Source: RUG11237 sp050874665
Lineage (GTDB): Bacteria; Bacillota; Clostridia; Lachnospirales; Lachnospiraceae
Direction of reading: 5' to 3'
NCBI GenBank assembly: GCA_050874665.1
Contig: JBNMLC010000007.1
Location: 1 to 64,000, forward strand
DNA length: 64,000 bases
Part shown: positions 35,214 through 43,991 of the stretch, piece by piece
Numbering within the stretch: the first letter of the stretch is position 1
Layout of the letters: each line of letters begins with the position of its first letter
Program-made: the position numbers and the translations under genes
Notes under the pieces: generated by a model
Database searches by the model: none
What the model was told of the DNA's origin: nothing
Seen by the model: only the letters and a program-made list of their open reading frames with translations

Positions 35214-36755
35214 TTATTTCTTAATTAAAAGTGATTTTCCTGTCATTTCTGCCGGCTGTGTCATTCCCATTATTTCAATTAAAGTCGGTGCAATATCTGC
35301 CAGGCATCCACCCTCACGTAAAGTATAATTTTCATCATAATTTACAAGAATAAATGGTACCGGATTTGTTGTATGTGCTGTAAATGGCTCACCTGTTTCG
35401 TAATCTACTAACTGTTCAGCGTTTCCATGATCAGCACAGATAAACATAACTCCACCTACTTCTTTAATGGCATCTACTGCTTTTCCAACACATTCGTCTA
35501 CTGCTTCTACTGCTTTCACTGCCGCAGCTTCTACACCTGTATGTCCTACCATATCAGGGTTTGCAAAATTAATGATGATAACATCATATTTATCTGATTT
35601 AATTGCTGTAACCAACTTATCACAAACCTCATAAGCACTCATTTCCGGTTTCAAATCATACGTAGCTACTTTTGGAGATTTTACCAGAATTCTGTCTTCT
35701 CCCTTATTTGGTTCTTCTACACCACCATTAAAGAAGAATGTAACATGTGCATATTTTTCTGTTTCTGCAATTCTTGCCTGTGTTTTTCCATTGGAAGCTA
35801 AAAATTCTCCAAATGTATTTGTAATAGATACTTTATGGAATGCCACATCTTTGTTTGGAATAGTAACATCATACTCTGTAAAGCATACAAACGTAGTATC
35901 CACTCTCTTTTCTCTTGCAAAGCCATCAAAATCATCTGCACAGAACGCTCTTGTAATTTCTCTTGCACGATCCGGTCTGAAGTTGAAGAAAATAACAGAA
36001 TCCTTATCTGCAACTGTCGCTACCGGTGCGCCATCCTTCATAATCACAGTTGGAAGTACAAATTCATCTGTCTTATCTGCTGCATAAGAAGCGGCAACTG
36101 CATCTACTGCATCTGTTGCTGTTTCACCAGTTCCTTTTACAATCGCATTGTACGCAAGTTCTACTCTGTCCCAACGATTATCTCTGTCCATTGCATAATA
36201 ACGACCCATAACAGATGCAATTTCACCTACACCAAGTTCTTTCATTTTTCCTGCTAATTCTGCTACAAAATCTTTTCCTGATGCCGGAGGTGTATCACGT
36301 CCATCTAAAAAGCAATGTACATATACTTTCTTTAATCCTTCACGCTTTGCAAGTTCTAATAATCCGTATAAATGTGTATTGTGGCTGTGAACTCCGCCAT
36401 CAGATAACAAGCCGAAAAGATGCAATGCAGAATCATTTGCTTTTACATTTGCAACCGCCTTTAATAATGCCTCATTTTTGAAAAAATCGCCGTCCTGAAT
36501 TTCTTTTGTAATTCTGGTAAGTTCCTGGTAAACAATACGTCCTGCACCCATGTTCAGATGACCAACTTCTGAATTACCCATCTGTCCTTCCGGAAGTCCA
36601 ACTGCCATTCCGCTTGCATTACCTTTTACAAAAGGATATTCTTTCATTAAAGAATCCATAACCGGAGTCTTTCCCAGTGCAACCGCATTTGCCTGTTCTT
36701 TTTCATTTAAACCATATCCATCAAGAATCATTAAAACTGTAGGTTTTTTACTCAT
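35214..36755 (-). CDS. gpmI: 2,3-bisphosphoglycerate-independent phosphoglycerate mutase
   Basis: 513 residues, standard for the family. It interconverts 3- and 2-phosphoglycerate in glycolysis using two manganese ions. Seen are the N-terminal metal site LMILDGYG, the catalytic phospho-Ser 62 in MGNSEVGHLNMGAGR, CFLDGRDTPP, FNFRPDRAREI with substrate arginines, and the C-terminal metal site CADHGNAE with HTTNPVPF. It starts after AAGGAG. It lies apart from gap-pgk-tpiA, separated by the peptide and CBM genes, though in many clostridia they are contiguous. Confidence 0.97.
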   Translation of the reverse strand: MSKKPTVLMILDGYGLNEKEQANAVALGKTPVMDSLMKEYPFVKGNASGMAVGLPEGQMGNSEVGHLNMGAGRIVYQELTRITKEIQDGDFFKNEALLKAVANVKANDSALHLFGLLSDGGVHSHNTHLYGLLELAKREGLKKVYVHCFLDGRDTPPASGKDFVAELAGKMKELGVGEIASVMGRYYAMDRDNRWDRVELAYNAIVKGTGETATDAVDAVAASYAADKTDEFVLPTVIMKDGAPVATVADKDSVIFFNFRPDRAREITRAFCADDFDGFAREKRVDTTFVCFTEYDVTIPNKDVAFHKVSITNTFGEFLASNGKTQARIAETEKYAHVTFFFNGGVEEPNKGEDRILVKSPKVATYDLKPEMSAYEVCDKLVTAIKSDKYDVIIINFANPDMVGHTGVEAAAVKAVEAVDECVGKAVDAIKEVGGVMFICADHGNAEQLVDYETGEPFTAHTTNPVPFILVNYDENYTLREGGCLADIAPTLIEIMGMTQPAEMTGKSLLIKK

Positions 36756-36925
36756 TTCTTTCTCCTTATCTTTGCTTTTTTCTATATTTTACTGTATTTT
36801 ATACCACTTAACAGTGATATTATACCGAGATTCTTTTTTATTTTCAAGTACTTTCCCTCATCTACCTTAATAAATTTTATCATGTATGATTATAAATTTT
36901 TGATACCCTAATTTTATACAACAAA

Positions 36926-36958
36926 AAAGACCATACCATTTCTCATGGTACAGTCTTT
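36926..36958 (-). terminator. Terminator of the peptide gene
   Basis: AAAGACTGTACCAT pairs with ATGGTATGGTCTTT and is followed on the minus strand by TTTTTTG, 17 nt past the peptide stop. Confidence 0.8.
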
Positions 36959-36974
36959 CACGATAACTTATCAA

Positions 36975-37127
36975 TTATAATGAAATATCGCTTTCATCCT
37001 CAAAAGGAATGATTGTTGGAATTGGTGTTGGAAGAATATGTGAACTATGATTTGGTTTTTTACTAGTTCCACCTGCTGTTAAAGCGATTTTTAAGTCTAA
37101 TACTTCCGGCTCTTTCCATTCTTTCAT
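36975..37127 (-). CDS. 50-residue RiPP-precursor-like peptide
   Basis: This gene, too short for routine calling, has its own promoter, AGGAGG ribosome site and terminator. The product starts MKEWKEPEVLDLKIALTAGG, continues TSKKPNHSSHILPTPIPTII and ends PFEDESDISL. The W-x-x-P-x-[VL]-x-x-L start resembles the Y-x-x-P-x-L leader motif that RiPP recognition elements bind, and LTA-GG resembles a leader/core junction. The proline-rich middle and acidic Ser-containing tail are unlike structural proteins. It directly follows the nucleotidyltransferase/HPr-kinase-like gene; such enzymes modify lasso-type precursors (PadeK/PadeN). No cyclase, protease, radical SAM enzyme or transporter adjoins it, so modification is inference. 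Confidence 0.7.
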   Translation of the reverse strand: MKEWKEPEVLDLKIALTAGGTSKKPNHSSHILPTPIPTIIPFEDESDISL

Positions 37128-37173
37128 TTTTGTTTCCTCCTTAACTTTAATAAAAACTATTTTTATAATGGTA

Positions 37174-37210
37174 ATATTAGCATGAATTCTAGCTTCTTAC
37201 AAGAATTCTA
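37174..37210 (-). promoter_or_regulatory. Promoter of the peptide gene with direct-repeat site
   Basis: TTGTAA (37197-37202), 17 nt, TAATAT (37174-37179) on the minus strand. TAGAATTC occurs twice, at 37203-37210 just upstream of the -35 and at 37184-37191 in the spacer, 19 bp apart, a likely regulator-binding repeat. The promoter lies after the stop of the upstream gene, so the peptide can be expressed independently and more strongly. Confidence 0.62.
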
Positions 37211-37225
37211 ACAATTTTGTTGCAT

Positions 37226-39307
37226 TTATTTTACAATTTTTGTAATTTCATTCAAAATTCTTTCCACCGTATCCTCATCAACCGGACGATAAATTCTATA
37301 GACAGGAACTGTTTGTGCCACTTGAAGTGCTGTCTGAAACATATCTGCCGACAATCCCGAGGTATTAGAAAACAAATACTGCGAAAACATATTTGCAGAC
37401 ATTAATTGCAGCAATTCCAGCCCTTCCGGCTTTTCGATACGGAAGGTATTATTTTTATTATCTGGTATGATTTCAAAAATTCCTTTTAATATTCCAGGTC
37501 CGGAATACATTTCATCTTCGGATAATTTTACTCTGTACTTATCCCGTATTTCATTGATACATTCAATTTCGTCTATTTTATACCCTTCTTTTATCGCTGT
37601 ATCCCGACAGAATTTCTGATGAGGAACTGCAATTTGCACATACGGTACCCCGTTTTCTATTTTTATGGCAGAAACATCATCTGCAATCAGCTTGTATCCA
37701 CGTTTGCGAAGTCCGGTGGATATGGTAGACTTTCCTGCACCGCTGCTGCCAATAATCGTGATTGCTCCATTTTCATTTCCAACCGTAGAACCATGCAAAG
37801 CCATAATATTTTTCATATATAATATAAATGCAAGCCCATGACTTATCACATATGGTTTTACCTTTTCATCGGAAGAGCTTTCTTCTTTTTTATCGATAAT
37901 AATTTCATTACCATTTTGTACCAGAAATCTTGCATGTACACTTTCAAACCACACACGATTGGATTGTATCATCTGAAGCTGTGGATTTTTCAACATTTCC
38001 GGCACAGCACAATAGTGCACATACACATCAGCATCTTCCTTTGCAATCCCCGATTTTTCCCCAGAGATCAGCTCAGACATTTCAATTTCAGATGCCACCG
38101 TAAGCCCATATATCTGGTAAAAATATGGTGCATTTTTCTTTGCCTGCACTAAATCCTCTGTAAAAACAATCTCTTGTTCTTCTATTTCACCTGTAGATGT
38201 TTCCTGACAGGTAAGGCCTAACATATGAATCATTTCAATTTTTGCCTTTGCACGTTCTAATACCAGCTTATATTCCGGCTCTGTAAGATGTTTCTCCGGA
38301 TTATCATAAGCGTCCATACCATCAACATATGGTCTGGTAAGCATATACATTTTTACTTCCTCTTCCACATGAAAAGGCATCATAATCTTATTAATAAACT
38401 GAACCATCAGATGTCCCTTCATATCTATGCTTGGAATTGCACGATGCTCCATAATAGCACGATCCATCTTCAAATACTGAATACAGCATTGGAAAAATGT
38501 TTCACAAAATGTTGCATATCCTAACTGTTCCATTTTGCTCCAAAATGAAGAAAAGTCTATCACCCTTCCATATTTATTTATGTACAATGTAATATCTACT
38601 AATCCGCTAAAGCTCATACCTTCTACTAAAATATGCTTTATAATATGAAACATCTGATAAATAAGATGCTCCTCATATCCCAGGGTAGTGAGTTCCATTT
38701 GTCCTGCTTGTACTGTTATAAAGCTTGATTCCTCAGTGATACCAAAGCTTTCTAAAATGTCTATTTTAGGTCCCTTAAATTCTTCCCACAGACTATAATG
38801 CAATTCCAATCTGTGATTCGGTTGCTCCCTATAATACACTGGTACTTGTTCCGTAGAGTCGTGGGCGTCTTTTTTATAGCCCAGCTTTTTCAAAAAACGT
38901 ATCATTTCCGGTGCATTTTCTTTTTTTATTAGTATATCTGTATCATTGGAAGTACGATATAATGGATTCGGAAATAAATCAGCCAGAACAAATCCTTTAA
39001 ACACTGCATACGTTACCTTGTCCTGCTTTGCCTTCTCTGCAAATTCAGAAAATGCTTTTTTACATTCCTCTGCCCTATCCAGTCCATCTACATATTCTTG
39101 ATGCCACTCTTCTAAAATTTCTTCCGGTATGATATAATCCTTTGATAAACGTCGTACTGTTTCATACGTCAATACTGTCATTTTAGAACCTTCTGCCAGT
39201 CGAAACAGAATCTCCCAATTAACGCCTCCATAATTATAACCCGTTCCATATGGCGCATAAAGCGCTTCATAAACTACATGTAAAAATGTTTCCGCTGTAC
39301 GATACAT
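37226..39307 (-). CDS. Nucleotidyltransferase fused to HPr-kinase-like domain
   Basis: 693 residues. Residues about 1-370 match the uncharacterised nucleotidyltransferase family (PF14907 type): VFKGFVLADLFPNPLYRTSN, DTDILIKKENAPEMIRFLKK and LELHYSLWEEF. Residues about 385-693 match HPr kinase-like proteins: NENGAITIIGSSGAGKSTIS (Walker A), KLIADDVSAIKIENG (Walker B region), VPHQKFCRDTAIKEGYK and the GILKGIFEI strand. In lasso peptide clusters these two activities are separate proteins next to the precursor; here they are one chain, followed by a small peptide gene. HPr Ser-kinase proper is shorter and lacks the N-terminal part, so this is not HprK. Possible job: tailoring or immunity towards the peptide. 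Confidence 0.78.
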   Translation of the reverse strand: MYRTAETFLHVVYEALYAPYGTGYNYGGVNWEILFRLAEGSKMTVLTYETVRRLSKDYIIPEEILEEWHQEYVDGLDRAEECKKAFSEFAEKAKQDKVTYAVFKGFVLADLFPNPLYRTSNDTDILIKKENAPEMIRFLKKLGYKKDAHDSTEQVPVYYREQPNHRLELHYSLWEEFKGPKIDILESFGITEESSFITVQAGQMELTTLGYEEHLIYQMFHIIKHILVEGMSFSGLVDITLYINKYGRVIDFSSFWSKMEQLGYATFCETFFQCCIQYLKMDRAIMEHRAIPSIDMKGHLMVQFINKIMMPFHVEEEVKMYMLTRPYVDGMDAYDNPEKHLTEPEYKLVLERAKAKIEMIHMLGLTCQETSTGEIEEQEIVFTEDLVQAKKNAPYFYQIYGLTVASEIEMSELISGEKSGIAKEDADVYVHYCAVPEMLKNPQLQMIQSNRVWFESVHARFLVQNGNEIIIDKKEESSSDEKVKPYVISHGLAFILYMKNIMALHGSTVGNENGAITIIGSSGAGKSTISTGLRKRGYKLIADDVSAIKIENGVPYVQIAVPHQKFCRDTAIKEGYKIDEIECINEIRDKYRVKLSEDEMYSGPGILKGIFEIIPDNKNNTFRIEKPEGLELLQLMSANMFSQYLFSNTSGLSADMFQTALQVAQTVPVYRIYRPVDEDTVERILNEITKIVK

Positions 39308-39336
39308 AAAAACCTCCCGTATGATTTTATTCTAAA

Positions 39337-39363
39337 AAAGAGGTTCCACATTAGAACCTCTTT
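39337..39363 (-). terminator. Terminator of the CBM-protein gene
   Basis: AAAGAGGTTC/GAACCTCTTT with a 7-nt loop and a minus-strand T-run. It separates the secreted protein gene from the kinase-like gene, so these are different transcription units unless read through. Confidence 0.8.
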
Positions 39364-39389
39364 ACTTCTTAATTATATATTATTTTTTT

Positions 39390-41531
39390 CTATTTCTCAA
39401 GTGAAGAAATACTCTGGTTCTGAATTCCGTATACACCCGGCTGTGTCAGATTGTAATTAGCTGCATTTCTAGAGTCCCATGCACCAGCTCCATTATTAAA
39501 ACATACTGTTGCTGTAGTGTCTTCACCTAACTCAATCACATATTTCCAAGCATATCCATTACCATCATTGCATGCTTCCATTTTTACTCCTGGAACAGCA
39601 GTCCATGCATTATCTCCTGATTTGAAATGAATATATGGCTGTGACCAGCTTGCATTGTTGTAGTAAATTGTAATTGTGTTATTTACAGGTACCTCTGTCG
39701 GCTGTACTGTCAGTGTTGGTACTGCCGTTATTGTTGCTTCTTCTGTTGGTGTCGCTGTTGGCTCCTGTGTTGGAATTACTGTCGGTTCTTCCGTTGGAAT
39801 CGCTGTTGGCTCTTGTGTTGGAATCACTGTTGGTTCTTCTGTCGGAACCACTGTTGGCTCTTCTGTTACTGTTGGAGTTACCTCCGCTAAAGTATAAATA
39901 GAAGCATTTTTAATTCCATAAATTCCAGGCTTTGCAAAGTTATAGTTTGAAGAGTTCTTAGAATCCCATGCACCGGCTCCATTGTTAAAGCATACAGATG
40001 CAGATGTATCTTCTCCTAATTCAATTACATATTTCCAATTATATCCATCCTGCTCTGTGCTTGCCTCCATTTTCTCACCAGGAACTGTTGTCCAGCTTCC
40101 AGTTCCTTTTTTGTAATGGATATAAGCCTGTGACCAGTTTGTGTTTCTATAATATACTGTGATGATATTATTTTCTACTTCTGCTTCTGTTCTTGTAACA
40201 TATACAGTGATGTTTCCATTGATTACATAAGTTCCTGACTGAATTTCTTCTGTCACATCTACATTATTTACTTTATATGTGTACTTATAACCTTTTTCTT
40301 CATAATTTGACGGAACGCTTAACTGATTCTGCACATCACAATATTTTTCAGTTCTTACACCGTTGAAGTCAAATGTAGCTTTATAGTTAGAAATACGACC
40401 TTCGGAATCCACTTCTCCCGCATATGACCAAAGAGATTTGTCCGTTAAATCTATATGAATTGCCGGACGAACAGAATAATCTGTATAATCTACATTGTTT
40501 CCACCTTTGTGTACATCGCCGCTGTAGCATACAACGTTTACACGATATGTTCCATCACCTGAGGAACGAAGCCAGCTATAGTTATATCCATAATTGGTAT
40601 AAGCTCCCATAGCACGGCAGAAAGCTGTGTTCTGCGTATATCTGTATCTATCCTTAGTAAAACCATACTTTACATAATCTCCATCGCCTGCTGCTTCTTT
40701 ATACGATAATAAGAAAATGTCATCCTTTGTTTCGTTGCCATCAAAATAATGATGATAACTTTCTCTGTTATTTACTTTTGTGTTTAATATAGCATTCTGT
40801 TCGATTTCAGAAAATGCCATTGCTTTAAAACTGTATTTTCCAGAATAATCGTATTTATATGTATTTGACTCACTTCCATATCCGTTCAGGAAACTACGCA
40901 ACGTACTGTATTTCCATCTGTTAGAGTCCTTCGGCTGTCCGTTCACATATGTAATCTTCTTTGTCGGATGGAACTGCTGTGTATCCAAGCTCTTATCCGC
41001 TATCAGGTAAGCATCTGTACCGTCTTCATTCACTGAAAGAACACGCCATTTTATTGGATCATACTGAAAATAATGATAACTTTCTTCGTCCTCTGCCCAA
41101 TCATAGAAATTTTCTTCACCGCTTACTGCATAGGTAGCATCTTTCATTTTCATGCGAAGATATTTCTTTCCGCTTGCAGCTATATAATATGCCATTGTTC
41201 CTTCTTCTGCATTTGCAGGATTTTCCAGTGCAATCCACTGACTTTCCGGAACCTTCTTTAAAAGTGCAATTTTTTTACTATTTGTTATTTCACTCTGTGG
41301 ATATTCGCCAAAATAAAGGCAATTCCACACCATTTCTTTTACTCCGTCTGCATCTACATCTTTCTCTGTAGCTGATGCTAATGCTGAATCTTTGTTATCT
41401 GCAGCCTGTACGCTCATAACCAATCCAAGATTTTGTGCTGCTGCTAAAGGAATTCCTCCCAAAACTGCTGTTACAGACATTGCTGCTGCCATTATAATGG
41501 AAGAAACTGTTTTCATGTATCTGGTTTTCAT
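39390..41531 (-). CDS. Secreted protein with DUF6273 domain and two CBM25/26-like modules
   Basis: 713 residues. Signal peptide at 1-44 (hydrophobic IIMAAAMSVTAVLGGIPLAA, likely cleavage after VQA). Residues about 60-370 contain a DUF6273-type domain: YFGEYPQSEI, PIKWRVLSVNEDGTDAYLIA, STLRSFLNGYG, WLRSSGD and SVRPAIHIDLT. Two starch-binding CBM25/26-like modules follow (about 458-550 and 625-713: TVYYRNTNWSQAYIHYKKG and TIYYNNASWSQPYIHFKSG), joined by a Thr/Pro/Glu repeat linker. No LPxTG or membrane anchor is seen, so it is released or held by its CBMs. No catalytic glycosidase domain is present; a carbohydrate-binding scaffold or adhesin is likely. Confidence 0.8.
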   Translation of the reverse strand: MKTRYMKTVSSIIMAAAMSVTAVLGGIPLAAAQNLGLVMSVQAADNKDSALASATEKDVDADGVKEMVWNCLYFGEYPQSEITNSKKIALLKKVPESQWIALENPANAEEGTMAYYIAASGKKYLRMKMKDATYAVSGEENFYDWAEDEESYHYFQYDPIKWRVLSVNEDGTDAYLIADKSLDTQQFHPTKKITYVNGQPKDSNRWKYSTLRSFLNGYGSESNTYKYDYSGKYSFKAMAFSEIEQNAILNTKVNNRESYHHYFDGNETKDDIFLLSYKEAAGDGDYVKYGFTKDRYRYTQNTAFCRAMGAYTNYGYNYSWLRSSGDGTYRVNVVCYSGDVHKGGNNVDYTDYSVRPAIHIDLTDKSLWSYAGEVDSEGRISNYKATFDFNGVRTEKYCDVQNQLSVPSNYEEKGYKYTYKVNNVDVTEEIQSGTYVINGNITVYVTRTEAEVENNIITVYYRNTNWSQAYIHYKKGTGSWTTVPGEKMEASTEQDGYNWKYVIELGEDTSASVCFNNGAGAWDSKNSSNYNFAKPGIYGIKNASIYTLAEVTPTVTEEPTVVPTEEPTVIPTQEPTAIPTEEPTVIPTQEPTATPTEEATITAVPTLTVQPTEVPVNNTITIYYNNASWSQPYIHFKSGDNAWTAVPGVKMEACNDGNGYAWKYVIELGEDTTATVCFNNGAGAWDSRNAANYNLTQPGVYGIQNQSISSLEK
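39715..39885 (-). repeat. Tandem repeat encoding the PTEEPT linker
   Basis: About seven units of 24 bp encoding PTEEPTVI/PTQEPTAI octapeptides between the two CBM modules. Such low-complexity linkers are prone to slippage, so copy number probably varies among strains. Confidence 0.8.
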
Positions 41532-41686
41532 AGATTTCTCCTTTCGTGAAGTGTCCGGTGTCTAATAGTACCCGACATCCTGTTACATAATCTATTCCCA
41601 TTCGTTCCTCTTACGTTTCTAATACTATCATATTGTTTTCACTTTCTCAATCCTTCTAACAGTTTTGTAACATTTTTGTAATACAT

Positions 41687-41728
41687 AAAGACCACCCTTA
41701 CCGTATCCACGCCGTAAAGATGGTCTTT
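41687..41728 (-). terminator. Terminator of tpiA
   Basis: Long stem AAAGACCA-CTTTACGG pairing with CGGTAAG-TGGTCTTT, 32 nt past the tpiA stop on the minus strand. Confidence 0.75.
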
Positions 41729-41759
41729 CTATGCTTAAGTATTATATTTTATATTAGAA

Positions 41760-42512
41760 TTATTTATTGTAATTAACAATATCACCAAATTCAGCCTTAA
41801 GAGAAGCTCCTCCAACAAGACCTCCATCGATGTTTGGTTTTGCAAATAATTCCGGTGCTGTCTTAGCGTTTACAGAACCGCCGTACTGGATACGGATTGC
41901 TGCTGCTGTTGCATCATCATATACTTCTGCAATGCAGGCACGAATTGCTGCACATACTTCTTCTGCCTGATCTGCTGTAGCTGTTTCGCCTGTTCCGATT
42001 GCCCAGATTGGCTCATAAGCGATTACTGCTGTCTTAGCCTGATCTGCTGTCACATTCTGGAATGCAATCTTAATCTGCATACGAATCCAGTCAATATAAA
42101 TTCCCTGTTTTCTCTGAGATAAAGATTCTCCACAGCAGATAATTGGTGTAATACCATGTTCAAAAGCCTTTAATACTTTCTTATTTACAGTTTCATCTGT
42201 TTCTGCAAAATATTCACGTCTTTCAGAATGTCCAAGTACTACATACTTAACCCCTGCATCTACAAGCATAGCCGGTGCGATTTCACCTGTGTAAGCACCG
42301 CTTTCTTCAAAATACATATTTTCAGCACCAATATTGATGTTGCTTCCCTTAGCTGCTTCCATAGCCGGAATAATATCAATTGCAGGTACGCAGAATACTA
42401 CATCAACATCATCATTTGCTACCAATGGTTTTAATTCGTTTACTAAAGCAACTGCCTCACTAGGAGTTTTATTCATTTTCCAGTTACCAGCGATAATTTT
42501 CTTTCTTGCCAT
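41760..42512 (-). CDS. tpiA: Triosephosphate isomerase
   Basis: 250 residues, TIM barrel, interconverting dihydroxyacetone phosphate and glyceraldehyde-3-phosphate. Catalytic residues visible: Lys in GNWKMNKTPSEA, electrophilic His in VLGHSERREYF, base Glu in AYEPIWAIGTGETA, and the phosphate loop YGGSVNAKTAPEL with GGLVGGASL. It has a GGAGAA ribosome site and lies 87 nt after pgk with no terminator between, so both belong to one operon. Confidence 0.98.
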   Translation of the reverse strand: MARKKIIAGNWKMNKTPSEAVALVNELKPLVANDDVDVVFCVPAIDIIPAMEAAKGSNINIGAENMYFEESGAYTGEIAPAMLVDAGVKYVVLGHSERREYFAETDETVNKKVLKAFEHGITPIICCGESLSQRKQGIYIDWIRMQIKIAFQNVTADQAKTAVIAYEPIWAIGTGETATADQAEEVCAAIRACIAEVYDDATAAAIRIQYGGSVNAKTAPELFAKPNIDGGLVGGASLKAEFGDIVNYNK

Positions 42513-42599
42513 TTCTAAATTCTCCTTATGCTAATCCTTTTCATATGCTTATAATACGATATGTCCACCTTACCAGGCTTGAAAATGCCTCGCCAAGTC

Positions 42600-43811
42600 T
42601 TACTTATCGTTTGCTGCAGCTACACCTGGTAATTCTTTTCCTTCTAAGAATTCAAGAGATGCTCCACCACCTGTAGAAATATGTGACATCTTGTCACCAA
42701 ATCCTAACTGATTTACTGCTGCTGCGGAATCTCCACCACCGATAATTGTTGTAGCATCTGTTTCTGCCAATGCTTTTGCTACTGCAACAGTTCCTTCTTT
42801 TAAAATAGGGTTTTCGAATACACCCATCGGTCCATTCCATACAACTGTTTTTGCAGTTTTTACAGCTTCTGCATACATTGCAGCAGTCTTTGGTCCGATA
42901 TCTAATCCCATTTTATCTGCCGGAATAGCGTTTGCATCTACTGCCTCTACTGCAATTTCAGCATCAATTGGATCTGGGAATGCACCTGCAACAACAGCAT
43001 CTACAGGAAGAAGTAATTTCTTTCCAAGTTTTTCTGCTTTTGCAATCATTTCTTTACAATAATCTAACTTTGTATCATCAACTAAAGATGTACCTATTTC
43101 TTTGCCCTGAGCCTTTAAGAATGTGAATGCCATACCACCACCGATGATAAGTGTATCACATTTCTCTAATAAGTTAGAGATAACATTTAATTTATCTGCA
43201 ACTTTTGCTCCACCAAGAATAGCAACAAATGGGCGAACTGGTGTTTCAACTGCATTTCCTAAGAAATCGATTTCTTTCTGCATTAAGTATCCAACAACGG
43301 CTGTATCAACTAAGCCTGCAACACCTACGTTAGAGCAGTGTGCTCTGTGTGCTGTACCGAATGCATCATTTACAAACACATCACAAAGAGAAGCTAAGTC
43401 TTTGCTGAATGCTTCACCATTCTTTGTTTCTTCTGCACGGAAACGAGTATTTTCAAGAAGGATTACTTCTCCATCTTTCATAGCAGCTACAGCAGCTTTT
43501 GCATTTTCTCCTACTACTTCAGGATCTGCTACGAATTTTACTTCCTGTCCTAATAATTCAGATAAACGAACTGCGACTGGAGCAAGTGTCTTTGTCTTCT
43601 TATCTTCTTCTGTCTTTACTTTTCCTAAATGAGAGCAAAGAATGATTTTTCCACCATCAGCAATTAATTTTTTGATTGTAGGAAGAGCTGCTACAAGACG
43701 GTTTTCATCTGTAATTTTTCCATCTTTTAATGGTACATTAAAGTCGCATCTTACTAATACTTTTTTTCCTGCTACGTTGATATCATCAACTGATTTTTTA
43801 TTTAATCCCAT
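42600..43811 (-). CDS. pgk: Phosphoglycerate kinase
   Basis: 403 residues, full length. It makes ATP and 3-phosphoglycerate from 1,3-bisphosphoglycerate. Motifs: VLVRCDFNVPLKDGKITDEN, LCSHLGKVK, ENTRFRAEETKN, the hinge LGGAKVADKLNVI and the nucleotide end VVWNGPMGVFE with GGGDSAAAVNQLG. AGGAGG precedes the start. It lies between gap and tpiA, but a terminator after gap suggests partly separate control. Confidence 0.98.
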   Translation of the reverse strand: MGLNKKSVDDINVAGKKVLVRCDFNVPLKDGKITDENRLVAALPTIKKLIADGGKIILCSHLGKVKTEEDKKTKTLAPVAVRLSELLGQEVKFVADPEVVGENAKAAVAAMKDGEVILLENTRFRAEETKNGEAFSKDLASLCDVFVNDAFGTAHRAHCSNVGVAGLVDTAVVGYLMQKEIDFLGNAVETPVRPFVAILGGAKVADKLNVISNLLEKCDTLIIGGGMAFTFLKAQGKEIGTSLVDDTKLDYCKEMIAKAEKLGKKLLLPVDAVVAGAFPDPIDAEIAVEAVDANAIPADKMGLDIGPKTAAMYAEAVKTAKTVVWNGPMGVFENPILKEGTVAVAKALAETDATTIIGGGDSAAAVNQLGFGDKMSHISTGGGASLEFLEGKELPGVAAANDK

Positions 43812-43923
43812 TGATTAAACCTCCTGATTATTATATTATTCGCAATTTGCAACCTGCATCTTTTTTACTAACAAGCTAACAAACGTTGAGAAACATGCTT
43901 TGCGAATTGCCTGCATAAATAAA

Positions 43924-43951
43924 AAGGCCCGGTCCACATAGACCGGACCTT
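43924..43951 (-). terminator. Terminator of gap
   Basis: AAGGTCCGGTC pairs with GACCGGGCCTT (one mismatch) around a 6-nt loop, with minus-strand TTTTT after it. It would attenuate read-through into pgk. Confidence 0.8.
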
Positions 43952-43991
43952 ATATGTCCTATTAAATCGCGGTAATTACTTACCCCGTAAA

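Noticed and set aside
35791..36257. Plus-strand ORFs inside gpmI
   Set aside because: They are antisense frames within a fully conserved housekeeping gene.
36975..37127. Classical lasso peptide precursor
   Set aside because: After the LTA-GG junction there is no Asp or Glu at core positions 7-9 for ring closure, and no cyclase or B protein is present.
37226..39307. HPr kinase/phosphorylase HprK
   Set aside because: The protein is twice the usual length, has an N-terminal nucleotidyltransferase domain and only the C-terminal half is HprK-like.
39674..39901. Plus-strand Leu/Val- or Gly/Val-rich ORFs
   Set aside because: They are antisense readings of the PTEEPT tandem repeat in the CBM protein gene.
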